DNA of 64,000 nucleotides, taken from NCBI RefSeq assembly GCF_000699445.3, contig NC_067196.1, positions 35,546,616 through 35,610,615 on the forward strand. Direction: 5' to 3'. Below the pieces are notes generated by a model. It saw nothing but the letters and a program-made list of their open reading frames with translations, was not told the DNA's origin and searched no databases. The position numbers and the translations under genes are program-made. Positions 34,295 to 46,423 of this stretch are shown here, piece by piece. This DNA is from Schistosoma haematobium (taxonomy: Eukaryota > Platyhelminthes > Trematoda > Strigeidida > Schistosomatidae). Positions within the stretch are counted from its first letter, which is position 1, and each line of letters opens with the position of its first letter.

Positions 34295-34368
34295 ATAAAA
34301 CATTTCCCCAACTTTTGAGTTATCTTTTGCAGGGCGATAGTAATCCTTTCTTCAGATGTCGGTGTCAT
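34295..34368 (-). CDS. PMF1: PMF1 exon 1, kinetochore MIS12-complex subunit
   Basis: The gene codes for polyamine-modulated factor 1 (Nnf1), a subunit of the four-protein MIS12 kinetochore complex that links centromeric chromatin to the NDC80 complex. Exon 1 holds 24 codons and two bases, from the ATG whose first base is 34368 (MTPTSEERITIALQKITQKL). The four exons (74, 198, 199, 78 nt) sum to 549 nt, giving 182 residues plus stop, close to the roughly 205 residues of human PMF1. Recognition rests on the WRPSG motif, its position and the following coiled coil, from memory of the family. Other short coiled-coil proteins cannot be fully excluded without a profile search. Confidence 0.76.
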
Positions 34369-35269
34369 AGGTTATTCCGACGAAACTTGACGCTAGCGCC
34401 ACAACTGAGATAATACACTATTGGTGCAAAAAAAACATTTTCACTTTGATAATCTTTCAAATAATGAGAATAATGCTTGATAATACATGTCATCTTTCAT
34501 AAAATTTAGATCACTATCAAGAGCATTAACTCCAGAGCGCTTTCCTATATTTTCCGGTTCAGTGTCAGCCTAATCTGGTTCAAATTCCTTCCCTTCTTAA
34601 ATCTAATTGCTTATGATCACTTAAACTCAGTATTTTTGGGCACAAATGCACAGAAAGGAAATTATTCCGTCTCATTCCCAAATGGTTGTGGACGGAATAT
34701 AAGAAGCTTTAACTCAACGGGCCTCCGTATCTAGTAGAAGGGAATCATCGATGCTTCCAGGCAAGAACATAGGTATAATAATGACAGTAATAATATTTCT
34801 GTATGAGCAGGTACACGTCATTTTTACAGGCATGATCTAAAAATTACAACATTTGTTGGCGCACAGCATGCTTCCCAAGTTATTAAGTTTACAGTTGTTA
34901 TAAAGTAGACTCGTAGAGCGTTTGCTGTAAACCATGACCTTGAGAAAATGCGTACGTCATGTTTGTTCTAGACGTCAGAAGTTCCATAGCTGTCAGCTCA
35001 GAGCAAGATTCTGAAGAAAAACAAGGCGATGGGATATGAACGCCAAACGTTGCTTAACATTTTGTAGTAGAACAGACAGAGGTATAATAAATTAGATTAA
35101 ATTCATATTATCTCTTGTTAGAGTGAAATTAAGTCAGAGGCTTCATATAAGAGAGTGCAGTAATAAAGAACAATGAGTTGTGATGTTTAACATGTTGGAG
35201 TAAGCTCACATGAAGGAAGGGTAGTTAAGGTTAGTACAAGGAAAGCGGTTTATTGGGAGTATGCATAAA
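34369..35269. other. Upstream of PMF1, no gene seen
   Basis: Would contain the PMF1 promoter and 5' leader (minus strand reading away from 34368). No clear TATA box, CpG-rich stretch or coding signal recognised. Confidence 0.4.
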
Positions 35270-36490
35270 ACTGTTGAAAAATATACGAAATGTTCTTTCG
35301 CCGGATTGGCCGAAAATGCACTTCAACGTTTCCAGTGCAATGCTTACTCGGAAGAAATTTCTGTTGTATTTAGCGTAAGACTTCAGATCAAACGCTGCCA
35401 ACACTCCTAGGTGCTTTTAAAGTTCCGACACCTCTAGAGAAGAATTGCCTATGTTGTAGCTGCGGTCTGCAAGATGTCTCAGAGGGACTACTCTGCACTT
35501 TGAAGTGTTAAAAATAAGTTCGTTGTCATCTACCCGACATTAAAGTTGAGTCAGATCCCCCGAAATGTCAGTCTATACTCTTGATTGCATACTTCTCTCC
35601 AAATTTTCGCATCGACAGCTGCAAGTAATAAATCTGACAATATCTGCCGTGGAAGATCATTTATATGGATAAAAAATATGAGGTTCTAGTAACGAACCGT
35701 GCGGACCCCACTAAGACATTCCATCGTTTAAGAGAAAGTATAGTTAACACTTACCTTAAAATGTCGATTTTTAGATATGAAGTGAGCCAATCAATTGAAG
35801 GTGGTTTGATACATAGTCGTATTAGCTTCTTGATAAGACATATGTGGTTGACCTCATCGAAAGCTTTTGAAAGTCGATGTAAATGACACCAATCTTCCCC
35901 TTACGATCGAGGATGGTTGTCCACCCGTCCACCACAGTTGTCAGGTTGGCTATACAGGCTTGAACTTTTATGAAACCGTGCAGTTGGAATGACGAGAAGT
36001 TTATGGATAGTAAGTAGTCGTGCAGATCGTCGCATGTGGAGGACTCCATAATGTTTAGGGGTCCTGTAGAGTTGTAGGTGAGGCTCTCATCAATTCAGTT
36101 AGTGTGGGTCGGTTGAAATGTTGAGAGTACTGTTCAGCCAGAAGGTAAGTGGCGTCAACATTGTTGTTGGTCGTCCATTAGGAACTAGTGGTCAGGGAAC
36201 TCCGATTTCGGCTTGTCGAAGAGAGGCTGCATGGTGAAATAAGTTTTTTGGATTGGAAACAAATTTATTGATAAGCTTTATCTGGTACTGTAGCCTGTCT
36301 TCCATTATTACATTTGGGCATATGTTCCTCACTTGTTTGAATCGCCTGTATGTGCTGTTAATACCAGTTCACTTGTATTCCTTCTAGTAGTTCCTTTTGC
36401 GGCTTAGCAGATGAAGAGTGAGATTCTTGATGACTGTAGATCCTCAATGTGACTGAAGAGTTTTCACCTCCAGTATACATATGTTCCGCG
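35270..36490 (-). mobile_element. Decayed CR1-like retrotransposon fragment
   Basis: Minus-strand RT remnant with several stops and frame changes. Recognisable pieces, in order: QACIANLTTVVDGW, GVIYIDFQK (counterpart of VVYIDFSKAFDKV in the 52-kb element), SIDWLTSYLKN, KIWREVCN and FNTSKCRVVPL with YNIGNSSLEV. They line up with RT blocks of the CR1-like element at 51.0-54.5 kb. The stretch 36140-36490 is probably its more upstream part. Much older than the 52-kb copy. Confidence 0.7.
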
Positions 36491-38780
36491 AAACTTATTA
36501 ATACTCCCTCGCATCAACTATCTAGCATAGATCACACACTTCACGATATACCGACTATCTTGAAAATGTATCATTAGGCTTATTCATTCCTGAATTCTGG
36601 CTTGACTGGGTTTAATGTCCAAATTTATAGAATCTGTGGCGGTAAATAAATTCCCATAAAGGAATAGCTCTGTAAGTCTTTGACATTTATTGATGACCAC
36701 ATTAGTTTTAATGGACTCACCTAATTGAAGGAGCTCGGACACTCATCAGCACCAGATCACGAGCGAGAACGCTGTGCTCAAGTTCTACTGCAAGCGCCAG
36801 CCAGTTTAGGTCAGTCACTTTTCGATGTATCTGTAGAATTATGGTCTGCTATGATATTAGTACTGCTCTAATAATGGACCTAATCCTAAAATTGTAGACT
36901 TGTCATGAGATAACTGCCTAATCTATAAGATCTTACGTGGAAGTCACATCGTCTTCTACACCAACTCACTATATCGTAACAATTACCAATACATGATGTA
37001 GAACAAGCTTAGGCTAGAGAAAGAAAAACGTATCTAATATGAATAAAAGATTTAAGGTAACATTCCGCAGGGATCACGCCTGCATGGCCGAGCCATGTCA
37101 TCCGACCAACTCCATTTAATTCAATTCATTCTTCTCGCCCTCTTCATCTGTGGTTTTTTCTCCGTGTTAAATGTTGAATGCCTATTTACAACATTGTCTC
37201 GTATTAGGGCCCAATGCCACTTCATATTGATAACCTATCAAATAGATCTTCGAACCTCCCCTCTTCTGAATTTCACTAGGTAGGTATGATTCAATTATAA
37301 TATCGACTACTAACAAATATAGTACATGATCAGGATTTGATGTAAATGAGGAACAAAAGACTGTCTAGAACTAATTATCGGTTGATTCCGCATCAGTAAA
37401 TATCCTTTGATATTTTTCTTTTCATCATCATCAGCCTAATTTTCGATTTCCGAGTTTGATCATCAAATGGGTGAACATTGTAACAGAAACTGGCCTTGGG
37501 TTTACTTGAATGCTCCACAGGACAAAACACTCGTAAGTAGATCACTTACGTAGACGATCTGTGTCGAATGATTGGGGGCCTACTAAAATTAGACGGATAC
37601 GGTCTGGACAACCAGATAACGTCGAAGTCACACCTTACGCTTAGCACCCAATGTGGGTTATTTTTTGTCATGTCGAGATACTTTGGCTACTTTGATAACC
37701 ATGCAACAAGACGGACGTAATTAGAAAAGTATAGATGTGAATAGGTACAATAAACAATGTGAACACAGCTGCACAGTACAGTCCATGACGTGCAATTTAT
37801 TGTTGCGCGTCGGTTACGGTTCATCATGACGACGATTGGTGAACTGCTCGACAATCAGTGACCCGACTGCTGGACGATTCGGTTAAGGCCGAGTGATATT
37901 TCGCCGGCCCTGCTAATATAGGAAAATTTGGTGTTCCCGGACAAAGCATCCTAGTGGCAGAATTAATCTGATACTACTTCGTTTTTTATTTAGGTTGTCA
38001 TATATTTACAAATTTTAAGCATCAGCCTCTTATAAAAAAAACGCCTTGCATCAATCATGTTCTAAACTGTGGTTCCATATGTGATATCTGAGGTTATAGT
38101 TCATTCTTAGGTTTATACGCGAAAATTAAGTTTGAAATGATCCCAGAGATTGAATTCTAAATACTTCCAATGTTTCGTCTAGGAAACTAGACTGCATCTA
38201 TCGAAAAATACATAATGCCTAACAGTCAAATCAAATCTGTACTAAGTGTTTGTTCAATAATATTCAGATGTTGACTTTACCAAGTAAGATAATATGAGTA
38301 AGCTGGATGCATATCATGTGAAAATTTCACAAAATGAAAACGGACACATGAATGAGTGTATGCCTATGTGTAGCTTTATGTTACTGATAGTTAATGTTAG
38401 GTGTCCATTTGCTTATTAAAAGCATGAACAAAAGTGTAAATTGAAAATGTTTTTGAAATATCGACGTGCATAAGAAGCATTAAATACATAGTTGTAACGA
38501 CAACATATTCAGATTAATCTCTGTCAGCACAGGTTAGATAGGGATATGGTCCAATTACTCTTTGATGATCATTTACCGAAGGGTATTTGGTTGAATCCTA
38601 ACTCATCTGTCTAGGCTGATCCGGTTAGCCCATACATACAGCGCTTCTCATGTTAATCTTTCTTTATTCATGTCAAACCCTCTTAGGAATATTTTGACCC
38701 TTTCATAGTCTAACTTTTGTCCTGATTCTAACTCATGTAACCCTGTCACTGCTTGCCATAGAGTATTTCAAAACAGTTGT
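36491..38780. other. Intergenic, mixed old sequence
   Basis: No supportable gene. A short plus-strand frame at 37095-37283 begins with a hydrophobic, signal-peptide-like stretch and ends directly before gtaggt, but its TAG precedes that donor and no partner exon was found. A GC-richer patch at about 37780-37940 may be repeat-derived. Confidence 0.4.
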
Positions 38781-39110
38781 CCACGCAAGATACTGAATTC
38801 CTGTTGACCGATTACCATCGGTGACCATTTACTGTGGAGGGGAACAAACCTGCTTTCAACTGGAGGGAAAATTAGGAAAACACGCTGGATATAGGAGGGC
38901 AATACGAGGTAGACACTAACTTGGAATCCTGAATGGGTACTGAAGAAGAGACCCAAGGTCAAATTGAGTCGGTTATTTGAAACGCACATCAAAAGTATGA
39001 ATTGAAACTGTGAACAACTGGAAAGGATTTTTCAAAACAGAGTTAGATGGAGAATGGTGGTGGGCGGCTTATGCTACTCCACTAGGGTTAACAGGTGTGA
39101 GTAATTAAGT
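38781..39110 (+). mobile_element. Heavily decayed RTE-like 3' fragment
   Basis: Matches, by position and residual codons, the C-terminal part of the RTE-like remnant at 8.3-8.67 kb: a segment equivalent to [13 protein letters not shown], then the GRPK region, and an end equivalent to [10 protein letters not shown]. Many stops; non-functional. Confidence 0.6.
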
Positions 39111-40807
39111 ATTATAAAATGTGACCTACTCTTTGAACATTGACGTCTATTCTTTTTGACTATATGTATCATCGCCGTCTGTAACTATATGATACCGTAT
39201 CTCTATCCCTGCTGATCATGGAAAATTGCGAGATCTTGATTATTTGATGTAGCATACACCATGTCGCCATGTTCCTTCCATTTCGTTTGTTTTTATTTAT
39301 ATAACTGTCGATTTAAAAGCCCAACATTTCAATGCAATATGAATTTGATTCAACTGGTTTACGGTGATATTTATCTCCATAATACATCCTGCAAGACAAC
39401 GATATATTTAGTAGACTCGCATTCGAAGTATGTAAAGTGCACACCTCAAACAGAAAGTAATCATGCCTCCCAAAGTGCGGGTTACTAACGTTAATTTTTC
39501 ACCTTAGCTCCTTGAATGAATGAGTACTAAATAATAATGTTGGATAGTGATATAGTTCATCCTCGCTCCGTCGGTTATTCAAAAACACTGCCTCGAGCGA
39601 AACAATCAAGGGAAGTTTTTGAACACTTTTGTCGAAAGGGTACATAGTTTTCGAATTTCCCTCCACAGAGTACATAAACTGTTTATCCTGTTCAAGTCAT
39701 TTTGGAAAGCTGAGATATCTGAAAGGTTTTTAATCTCTCTTCAAATCTTGCGATCATCTTCACATGGGAGAGTTCGAGAATACAGCGAACATATTCTTTC
39801 GTTCATAGGCAATAGTTGTAAAAGTAGATTAAGGGTGAAACGTTTTGTTACTTAAACTGTTATTTTAGATCAATTAGATAAGCGAGAAGGGACACTGAGG
39901 TTCTCAAATTCATTGAGTAGTACCTAGACACGTTCAAGCGCATTAAATGATAAGTGTGAGATATAGTTTCGGAGAAATATCTTGAATAAATCTAGGAGGA
40001 CATAAGCGCCAGGTGATTGTGCACTTTTAAGGCAATTTTATCAATGAGAGGCAGTCAAGAGGTTAGTTTTACAGGATCCATTTGCAAGAAAACTATGTTG
40101 GAATAGCCTTTGAAAAGATGGTTTCAGTGAGGTTGATCAATAACTTTGTACTTAACGTTCATGACGGAAAAGATCAACGAAACATGCTTATGAATGAACA
40201 TAACTGTACCCTTTTCTCAGTAAAAAAAGTCATGTCATATATAAAATAATCTCTCAAGATAGTAGCAAGAGAGACGCCGCATAGATCAGTCTGCTATCTT
40301 GAGAGTCTTTTCCGAATCCAACTGATCTAACAGGCTTGTGCTTGCTCATGAAGATCACAATTTTGAGTAGATCAATTTTACGACTTGAATTGTCTTGGAA
40401 AATGTTGATTTGTTCACCATCAGGCGGAAATATGTTTGTTCGAAAATAATTAGATCAGCATTCTGCAGTATATAGCTCGAAAACGTGATAGTTGGATCTT
40501 AGTAGTCCAAACACATTACATTGAGTGTCCCATAAGATGTTTTGCACATAAAGCCGTTTAAAATCTTAGTGTTGCTCCTTGCAAATATCACCAGACGGGC
40601 CTGTTAATCTATTCTATTGAACTTGGATTCCAGGTTACATTCTCTGATTAATGTTTTATGATGTTACTAACTTAAAGTGTCGCTAATAAGACGCTATTTT
40701 GTCATGAATGTGCACCTACTCTTGATGGTCTTGTGTATAACAAAGATAATCAACAACAGAATTTGAGCAGTAAGTGTTGACGAAAGGAATGGTACAGAAT
40801 GTTCTCA
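39111..40807. other. Intergenic, no gene seen
   Basis: No open frame longer than 80 codons and no repeat match noticed within the window. The short frames at 39261-39488 and 39619-39855 lack supporting signals. Confidence 0.4.
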
Positions 40808-40812
40808 GGTAC
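40808..40812. repeat. BEL/Pao target-site duplication, left copy
   Basis: The word ggtac directly before the LTR; the same five bases follow the right LTR at 44042-44046. Five-bp duplications are usual for BEL/Pao. Confidence 0.75.
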
Positions 40813-41366
40813 TGTAAAATCCAAACTACGGTTTGGATGTTGAAGAATAGCCGACCGGGGACTTTAGACACGCGCCCTTTCCCGTCGAAATCAAAACAAG
40901 TAATCGGGTAAATAGCGGTTCTATAACTCATCATAAATTTAAATGTAAATCGTTACCTAAACAAATATTACCACCCGGCTATTCAACCAATAATTGTTCA
41001 ATCAATCAAATCTAAATTACAATAAATAAAGAAGTTGATAGAAGATGAGGGAAAATTACCAGTCAAAACAAATGAACGTTATTCTATCCTGACTGGATAG
41101 AACACACACAAAAGGAGGAGCAAATCAATATGGCTACCGCCAAGAACAAGTGTCAAGTAAAACAACACAGATGAAGTTCAGGAAGAAACACAAACTTAGT
41201 GAATGCGTAGGAAAACAAAAACCATAATAAAAAATACAAGTATTAACAATTCAAATGTAATCAAAATACAACAATGTACAACTAAGGGGATCAATAGGAA
41301 CAAAGTACAAGTATATACATGGAGGGATTTTCACCAACACACAAAACCTTCAAAATGGATCTTACA
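40813..41366 (-). repeat. BEL/Pao LTR (3' LTR of the minus-strand element), 554 bp
   Basis: Bounded by TG and CA (TGTAAAATCC to ATCTTACA). Its inner end abuts a purine-rich tract on the minus strand (ggagggattttgggggccag), the expected polypurine tract. The last ~125 bp are repeated at 43917-44041. Confidence 0.75.
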
Positions 41367-41494
41367 CTGGCCCCCAAAATCCCTCCATACCACACAAGCT
41401 ACCTTGATGCCTACGGTCATGGTTCATTATATAACATATCACACCATAGGAACGAGTAGGACTTGCAACAGTACGCCTACTCGACCTAACTACA

Positions 41495-42691
41495 TTAATA
41501 ACAACAAAGACTAATCCAAAGCTTCAAGGAGACCTGCTTCACCTGTTCTCTGGTGATCAACGATAACAGTCGTGATATAGACCTAATCACTCTTCCCCAA
41601 ACTCCACCCATGCTGTTGGATGAGGGCCTCACTAACAATTCAATGTTTATCTTCTGATTCGACTGCTGCACAAACTTGCTTAACTCAGAAACTGTCACCA
41701 CAAAGCTTGACGCACTGTCACTGTAAATCTCCGGAGGTTTCCTTCTTCTTCCAATAAAACGTAATAGAGCCATTAAAAATGAATCAGTAATCAAACTACA
41801 CATCATTTCAATATGTACTGCCCATGTTTGCAAACAAGTAAACACATATCCATACCCTTTTTCTAATGATCTTCCTATGTGTCCTTGTTCTTTATGACAA
41901 TGTCTAATTATCATTTCCGTCACTAATTGTCGACTGGGTAAAATTACTGGATGTTTAAAAGCATTTGGGAAATCTGAGTATCTTAGTCGACCTCTAAAGG
42001 AGAGTAACCCATCAAGCATTATCAATGATAAACCTTTCAGATCATCATGACTTACTACTTTACTGTTGTTTTTAAATTCACTAAGTAATTCTCCATATAC
42101 TTCTCTCTGAACCATCAATAAAATCTTACGCTTGGCAATCTCAAGCTCTTTGACCTTTAAACATCCTAGATGAACGGATCCTTCACAACTCGGTAAACGA
42201 AGTGCCATCAGGAATTCGATGAACCTTCTAAACCAGGTTACAGCTCTGACTAATTTCAACCACTCGGAATAATAAGAGAGAATAGGTGTCATGTTGTACT
42301 TCATACTACTCAAGTTAACCACAGCAGTTTTTCTAAATTCAATGTCGTCAGGAGTAGGTTCCGGACAGTCAGTGATTGTTATATAAAATTCGCCATGCAA
42401 TAAAGTAGGACATTTGAACCAAGATTCAAGATCGGTCATTTTTTGTATACTTCCTCTACATAATAATTCACTTATCTGCTTGACGAAACTCTTTGCTTGA
42501 TCACAAGTGGGAAAGGATATCAAGCAATCATCAACATAGAAATTATTCTTGACATCATCTACAACATAACCATCATAACCGTCAGAGAATATTTGGGTCG
42601 TCTTATTCAAGGCAAAGTTCGCACGAAACGGCGAGGATGTAGCATCAAATGGATGGGATGTCATTTGAAACTCGGATGGTTCCCTCGACAT
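41495..42691 (-). pseudogene. BEL/Pao RT end, linker and integrase remnant
   Basis: Continues the RT after a frameshift near 42650-42690, with FRANFALNKT and the catalytic FYVDDCL box. RNase H, expected next, is absent. The frame then passes HCHKEQGHIG (integrase zinc-site His pair) straight into TWAVHIEM, so the Cys pair and the first catalytic Asp are deleted. PEIYSDSASSFV holds the second Asp. The Glu box usually read as WER is WGR here (GGVWGRVIRS), removing the catalytic Glu. Integrase is certainly inactive. Confidence 0.8.
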
Positions 42692-43586
42692 GTCTCCCTC
42701 CTGCCACCAGAAATCTTGAAGCTCCTCGATCAGACTCAGGGGCCTTCACTTGCATGAACATTTTTTCAACATCTGCAGGGATTGCAACTGCCTCCTTGCG
42801 AAAACTTATTAATATACACCTTAACTCAGCGGTGGTATCGGGTTCTTGATAAATCATATCATTTGGGGAACCCCATGCAAACTGGGCGGCACAATCAAGG
42901 ACCACTCTAAGTTCTTCTGGTTTTTTCATGTTTAATACTGCATGATGAGGTAAATACCATCGGGGGCGATAATAAGACTGCAGATATATTTCAAAGACCC
43001 TCTCCGCATAAGTCTTAGTAAAATCACTTTCAATACTTTTGATATACCTGATGTGCAGACTGACATCCTTGGACAACATACCCTTCAAACTTTGTAATCT
43101 ACGGTTTGCTAATTCATAATTATCCACTCTCATATCTGGATTCTTTTCCCGCGGTATAGAAACTACAAAATGACCGTTGTCGAAGCGCGTGCCACCTTCC
43201 ACAATCTTTACAGCCTCCTTGTCGTCTACTGATAATGATTTATCACTTGAATAAGCATCTGAAAGCTCTACGTCATAAGGCTTACGTATTTCGTTCTCTA
43301 ATGTCTGTATCTTACTGGTATGATTAACAACTCTTTTCCTATATTCCGGGCATGATGGCTTATCATTTACGACGTTGCTTGTCGGGTCAGTGTGCAGCAG
43401 AGCGCGATGTCCCCTCTCACAACTGTCAACGTTACAGAGCCTTGTCATCTTACATTCATTAACCTTATGTCCTTGTCTAAGACAGACGAAACAAATGCCT
43501 TTGCTTTTAGCGTGAGACCATCGGTCTTGAACTGTAAGCGCTAAGAACTGTGGACATTTATAAATAGCATGGTCGCAGGAACACAT
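42645..43586 (-). pseudogene. BEL/Pao gag zinc knuckle joined to RT start
   Basis: Starts with Cys/His-rich gag knuckles (CFVCLRQGHKVNECKM, then CERGHRALLH) and, after only about 80 residues, reaches RT sequence (WYLPHHAVLNMKKPEELRVV, DVEKMFMQV). No Asp-Thr/Ser-Gly protease motif lies between them, so the protease was deleted. The frame ends when it shifts near residue FLVAGG. Confidence 0.8.
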
Positions 43587-43637
43587 ACTGCATTTAGTTT
43601 TCGCTGTCGAACTATTCGCTTGCTCCGATTACACGTG

Positions 43638-43916
43638 TCAGTTCGTCTTTACGTTATGCCCTTTTCGTAAACGATTTGCTAACCGTCCAAATCTACTACA
43701 AGCCACTCTCGCACGCGATGCGATAAACTGAGTGAGTTCGTGAAACGTCGGCTCTCTATCATCTTCGGCCAATTTATCCACCCAGTCCGCCCACTGGGCT
43801 TGCATAGGTTGGGGCAAGAGTCTCACTATTCTTTCCAAAGTAACTAAGGAATTAAAATCAGAAGTATAATTCATCTGTTCCAAGACCATAGCACAGTTTT
43901 CCATTTTAATAGCCAA
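43638..43916 (-). pseudogene. BEL/Pao gag remnant
   Basis: 92 codons of the gag middle: ERIVRLLPQPMQAQWADWVD, FHELTQFIASRARVA, ending in stop. This matches the helical capsid-like end of Pao-type gag, where a W-x-x-W-V pattern and a FHxLxxFI segment occur. Its N-terminal part is replaced by LTR sequence at 43917, which is the deletion breakpoint. Confidence 0.75.
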
Positions 43917-44041
43917 GTTAACAATTCAAATGTAATCAAAATACAACAATGTACAACTAAGGGGATCAATAGGAACAAAGTACAAGTATATACATGGAGG
44001 GATTTTCACCAACACACAAAACCTTCAAAATGGATCTTACA
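43917..44041 (-). repeat. Truncated BEL/Pao 5' LTR, about 125 bp
   Basis: Nearly identical to 41242-41366. The rest of the LTR, the primer-binding site and the 5' end of gag are missing. The short shared word ttaacaatt at the breakpoint suggests deletion by microhomology. Confidence 0.8.
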
Positions 44042-44046
44042 GGTAC
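44042..44046. repeat. BEL/Pao target-site duplication, right copy
   Basis: ggtac, identical to 40808-40812. Confidence 0.75.
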
Positions 44047-44246
44047 ATCTTGACATTATTCAACATCCATGTAATAGCACATACTCCACCAAAATATATT
44101 TTAAAGCTAGCTCGTACATCGCCATGTTCAGCTTCGTGACAGTTTTTAAGCATGTGTTTTGTGGCTGATACATGAACCATGGAAACAATGAGTGATAATA
44201 GTGAGCGTTAACTAAATCCAAGTTGGGCTAAAACTGTTATGTTTTC

Positions 44247-44447
44247 CGTTGAGATCATGAACTGAATAATGTCAGATCACCATTGAAAACCTGGAAGCAC
44301 CGGATGGCCGTTTCGTCTTATTGTGGGACTCCTCAGCAGTGCGCATCCACGACCTCGATCGTTGGATTCGAACCATGTGCCCCCAGTCTCACTCACGAAC
44401 ACTTAACCTACTGGACAACTGAGCCGGCATCTAATGGCGTTAATTTC
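44247..44447 (-). mobile_element. Hammerhead SINE (family A), nearly complete
   Basis: Minus-strand copy with the full tRNA-like head (gattcgaacc, ctactggacaactgagccgg) and ribozyme part. The core reads ctgaggag and gaaac with good stem II, but the cleavage triplet is AUC instead of GUC, which is tolerated in some hammerheads. The unit extends to about 44540, sharing an inverted block with the flank of the 25.9-kb copy. Confidence 0.82.
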
Positions 44448-44989
44448 TAACCTCAACCAATCCACGAAATTGCACGGAGATAGATACCTGTCTCTACCCA
44501 ACACGGATTAGCTCCACTGGTCACGGCTTCTCCCTAGGACTTTGAGAATCCCCTCACAAAGATAGTCACTAGCGAATAAATGGTAGTTAACAGCATGTCG
44601 TATCTGTCGACTGAAACGGCTGAAGACAGTCAAAAACAGCTGATTGTGGGTAGATCATCTATGTGAATGGTGAGTCTACTCGAGTTGGATAAGAATGATG
44701 TAACCTCCTAGCCTATGTCGAAGACACACTAAGTGGTTAATATCTAACCCGGGTGACTCAACGTAATGCGTCTACCTTATCGAGTACATGGAATAAATAG
44801 AGTTAAAAAATAACAGCACGTATTACTACTGACAGATTAGGAAAGTACATAGAAATGACACTGCCAAATGGGCCGTCTATGATGTGCGGCTAATGAATCG
44901 TTGTTGTTTATTGTTGACTTTGGTGGGGTTTGGAAATTCTTCAGAGCTCAGTGGTATTCTGTCTAACGTAGTAATGGTCCTATTCGATA
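44448..44989. other. Repeat-rich intergenic sequence
   Basis: Includes the extended SINE flank to about 44540 and the left integration flank of the gypsy element. No gene. Confidence 0.4.
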
Positions 44990-44993
44990 GGTG
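44990..44993. repeat. Gypsy target-site duplication, left copy
   Basis: ggtg before the LTR; the same four bases follow the right LTR at 50506-50509. Confidence 0.65.
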
Positions 44994-45350
44994 TGTAGCG
45001 TGGCGTCGAGTTGAGATTAACTGTGAACACCGCTACCAAGAAACACGTGCCAGATAAATCAGAAGGCGAGGATCGAACGTAACCAGATTTATTTCGTTGG
45101 CGATCTCGTGGTATTGAACGAATACCGAGATCGTGCCAAGGAATGGTACAAGCGAAAGCAGAAGAAAGGAGTACGTGCGAACAGTACCAAAAACCGCGGA
45201 ACAATGATGGAAGGTAATGGAAGCACAAAATGGCTATAATTAGCACAGTTAAACAAAAGCACATTAAAACACACACCGGTACAGTTGGTTATAATAATAA
45301 TTGTTTTTATTAAACCAGTCGTGTTCTCGTGATAAACGTGAGTCACTACA
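44994..45350 (-). repeat. Gypsy LTR (3' LTR), 357 bp
   Basis: Begins TGTAGC and ends CTACA; same length as 50149-50505. By direct reading I count six differences, all in the first 100 bp. A purine tract lies just inside (minus strand agcggggggctcc). Confidence 0.9.
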
Positions 45351-45895
45351 GGAGCCCCCCGCTAGAAAGGGTTTACACTTTCGATAAATAGCGGTTTAAA
45401 TCGTGGGACTGATCGGCTGACGAGCGATTGTAGGACGGAAGAATTGGCGAACAGGAAAGCGATCGTTGATCGTCGAGTTGCCAACGAAGGTCGTTTTCGG
45501 AGAACAGTACCAGGAGCGATGTGTTGTATTTATTGCTCGAACTGGCATGCTACACCAGAGTGGTTTGTATCCAGAATCTGAAGAGGGCGTTCGTAGAGGT
45601 GCGCACCAGAAACGCTGCAGACGTAGGACGAAACCACGTTGAGCCAAAAGACCAGAAGCGACCGTAACGACCAAGTTCGAGACCAAGCGTGTGCCAAGCA
45701 TTCGAAACCAATATATCGACTGAGTGCGTTGACAAGAGCATGGGTGATCAGGCCAGCTTTCGCCAAAGTTGACTGAAGTCGACGGAACCAAACGGAGGCG
45801 TGGGCTCAGGAAACAAAAAGAAAATAAAAAAGAAGAGTGTAGCATGCGTGTAGCATAGGAATAGTCCTACACCGTATCGGTTGTTGACCGTGCGA

Positions 45896-46411
45896 CTATT
45901 CGCGGAAGCGTACGGGTAACCGTACTCGGCGACCGGAACGTGAGACGGCAGTCTCGTTCGCGTCGTGTGAGCCTGCAATCTCATCCGAAGTCAAGGGCGG
46001 CGTGGTCTGCTGATCTGGACGTGAGACTGTCGTCTCGTCCGTAGACGGTGCAGATGACGCGTGCTGTTGACTGGGACGTGAGAATGAGGTCTCAGATGTA
46101 TCTAGCGTGGGACCTGAAGATGGTTTGAGGATCCCGCTAGTAGGTTTGCTAGGTCTAGCATTGAATCTCAGGTTGTCAGATAGGGCACTGTCATCGACGT
46201 GTGCTGGTTTGAGACGATCAATGCTGACGATCTCGACGCGGCCGTGTCGATCAACCTTGAAGGTCTTTTCGTGACGAGCGATCACGTGAAAAGGGCCTTC
46301 GTAAGGTTGTTGCAAAGGTTTGCGTACCGAATCTACTCGTATGAAAACATGTGAACAGGTAGATAACTCTCGAGGGAGAGCGACCTGTCGATGTTGTATT
46401 CGAGTTGACAC
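45896..46411 (-). pseudogene. Gypsy integrase C-terminal region and tail
   Basis: Continues the integrase frame after a TGA at 46421-46423. It carries the usual C-terminal beta-barrel block (YEGPFHVI, then VSIDRLKPAH), followed by a Ser/Thr/Pro-rich tail. Without the stop this would be the end of the pol polyprotein. No membrane protein gene follows it; 45351-45895 is the 3' untranslated part and holds only spurious frames. Confidence 0.82.
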
Positions 46412-46423
46412 CGGAGGCAGCGT

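Larger units (their letters stand above)
40813..44041 (-). mobile_element. Internally deleted BEL/Pao retrotransposon
   Basis: 3.23-kb element bounded by LTR sequence and a 5-bp duplication. An intact member would be roughly twice this length. The 5' LTR keeps only about 125 bp and is fused directly to the middle of gag; the protease is missing; RNase H and the front of integrase are deleted. Coding remains (gag zinc knuckle, RT with YVDD, integrase tail) place it in the Sinbad-like BEL/Pao group of schistosomes. It could not move on its own. Confidence 0.82.

Noticed and set aside
37095..37283. Short secreted protein with signal-peptide-like start
   Set aside because: Isolated frame with a stop just before its apparent donor and no partner exon; compatible with chance.
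44980..45845. Several 60-150-codon minus-strand frames in the gypsy 3' part and LTR
   Set aside because: They lie in LTR and untranslated sequence, overlap in all frames and repeat in the other LTR.
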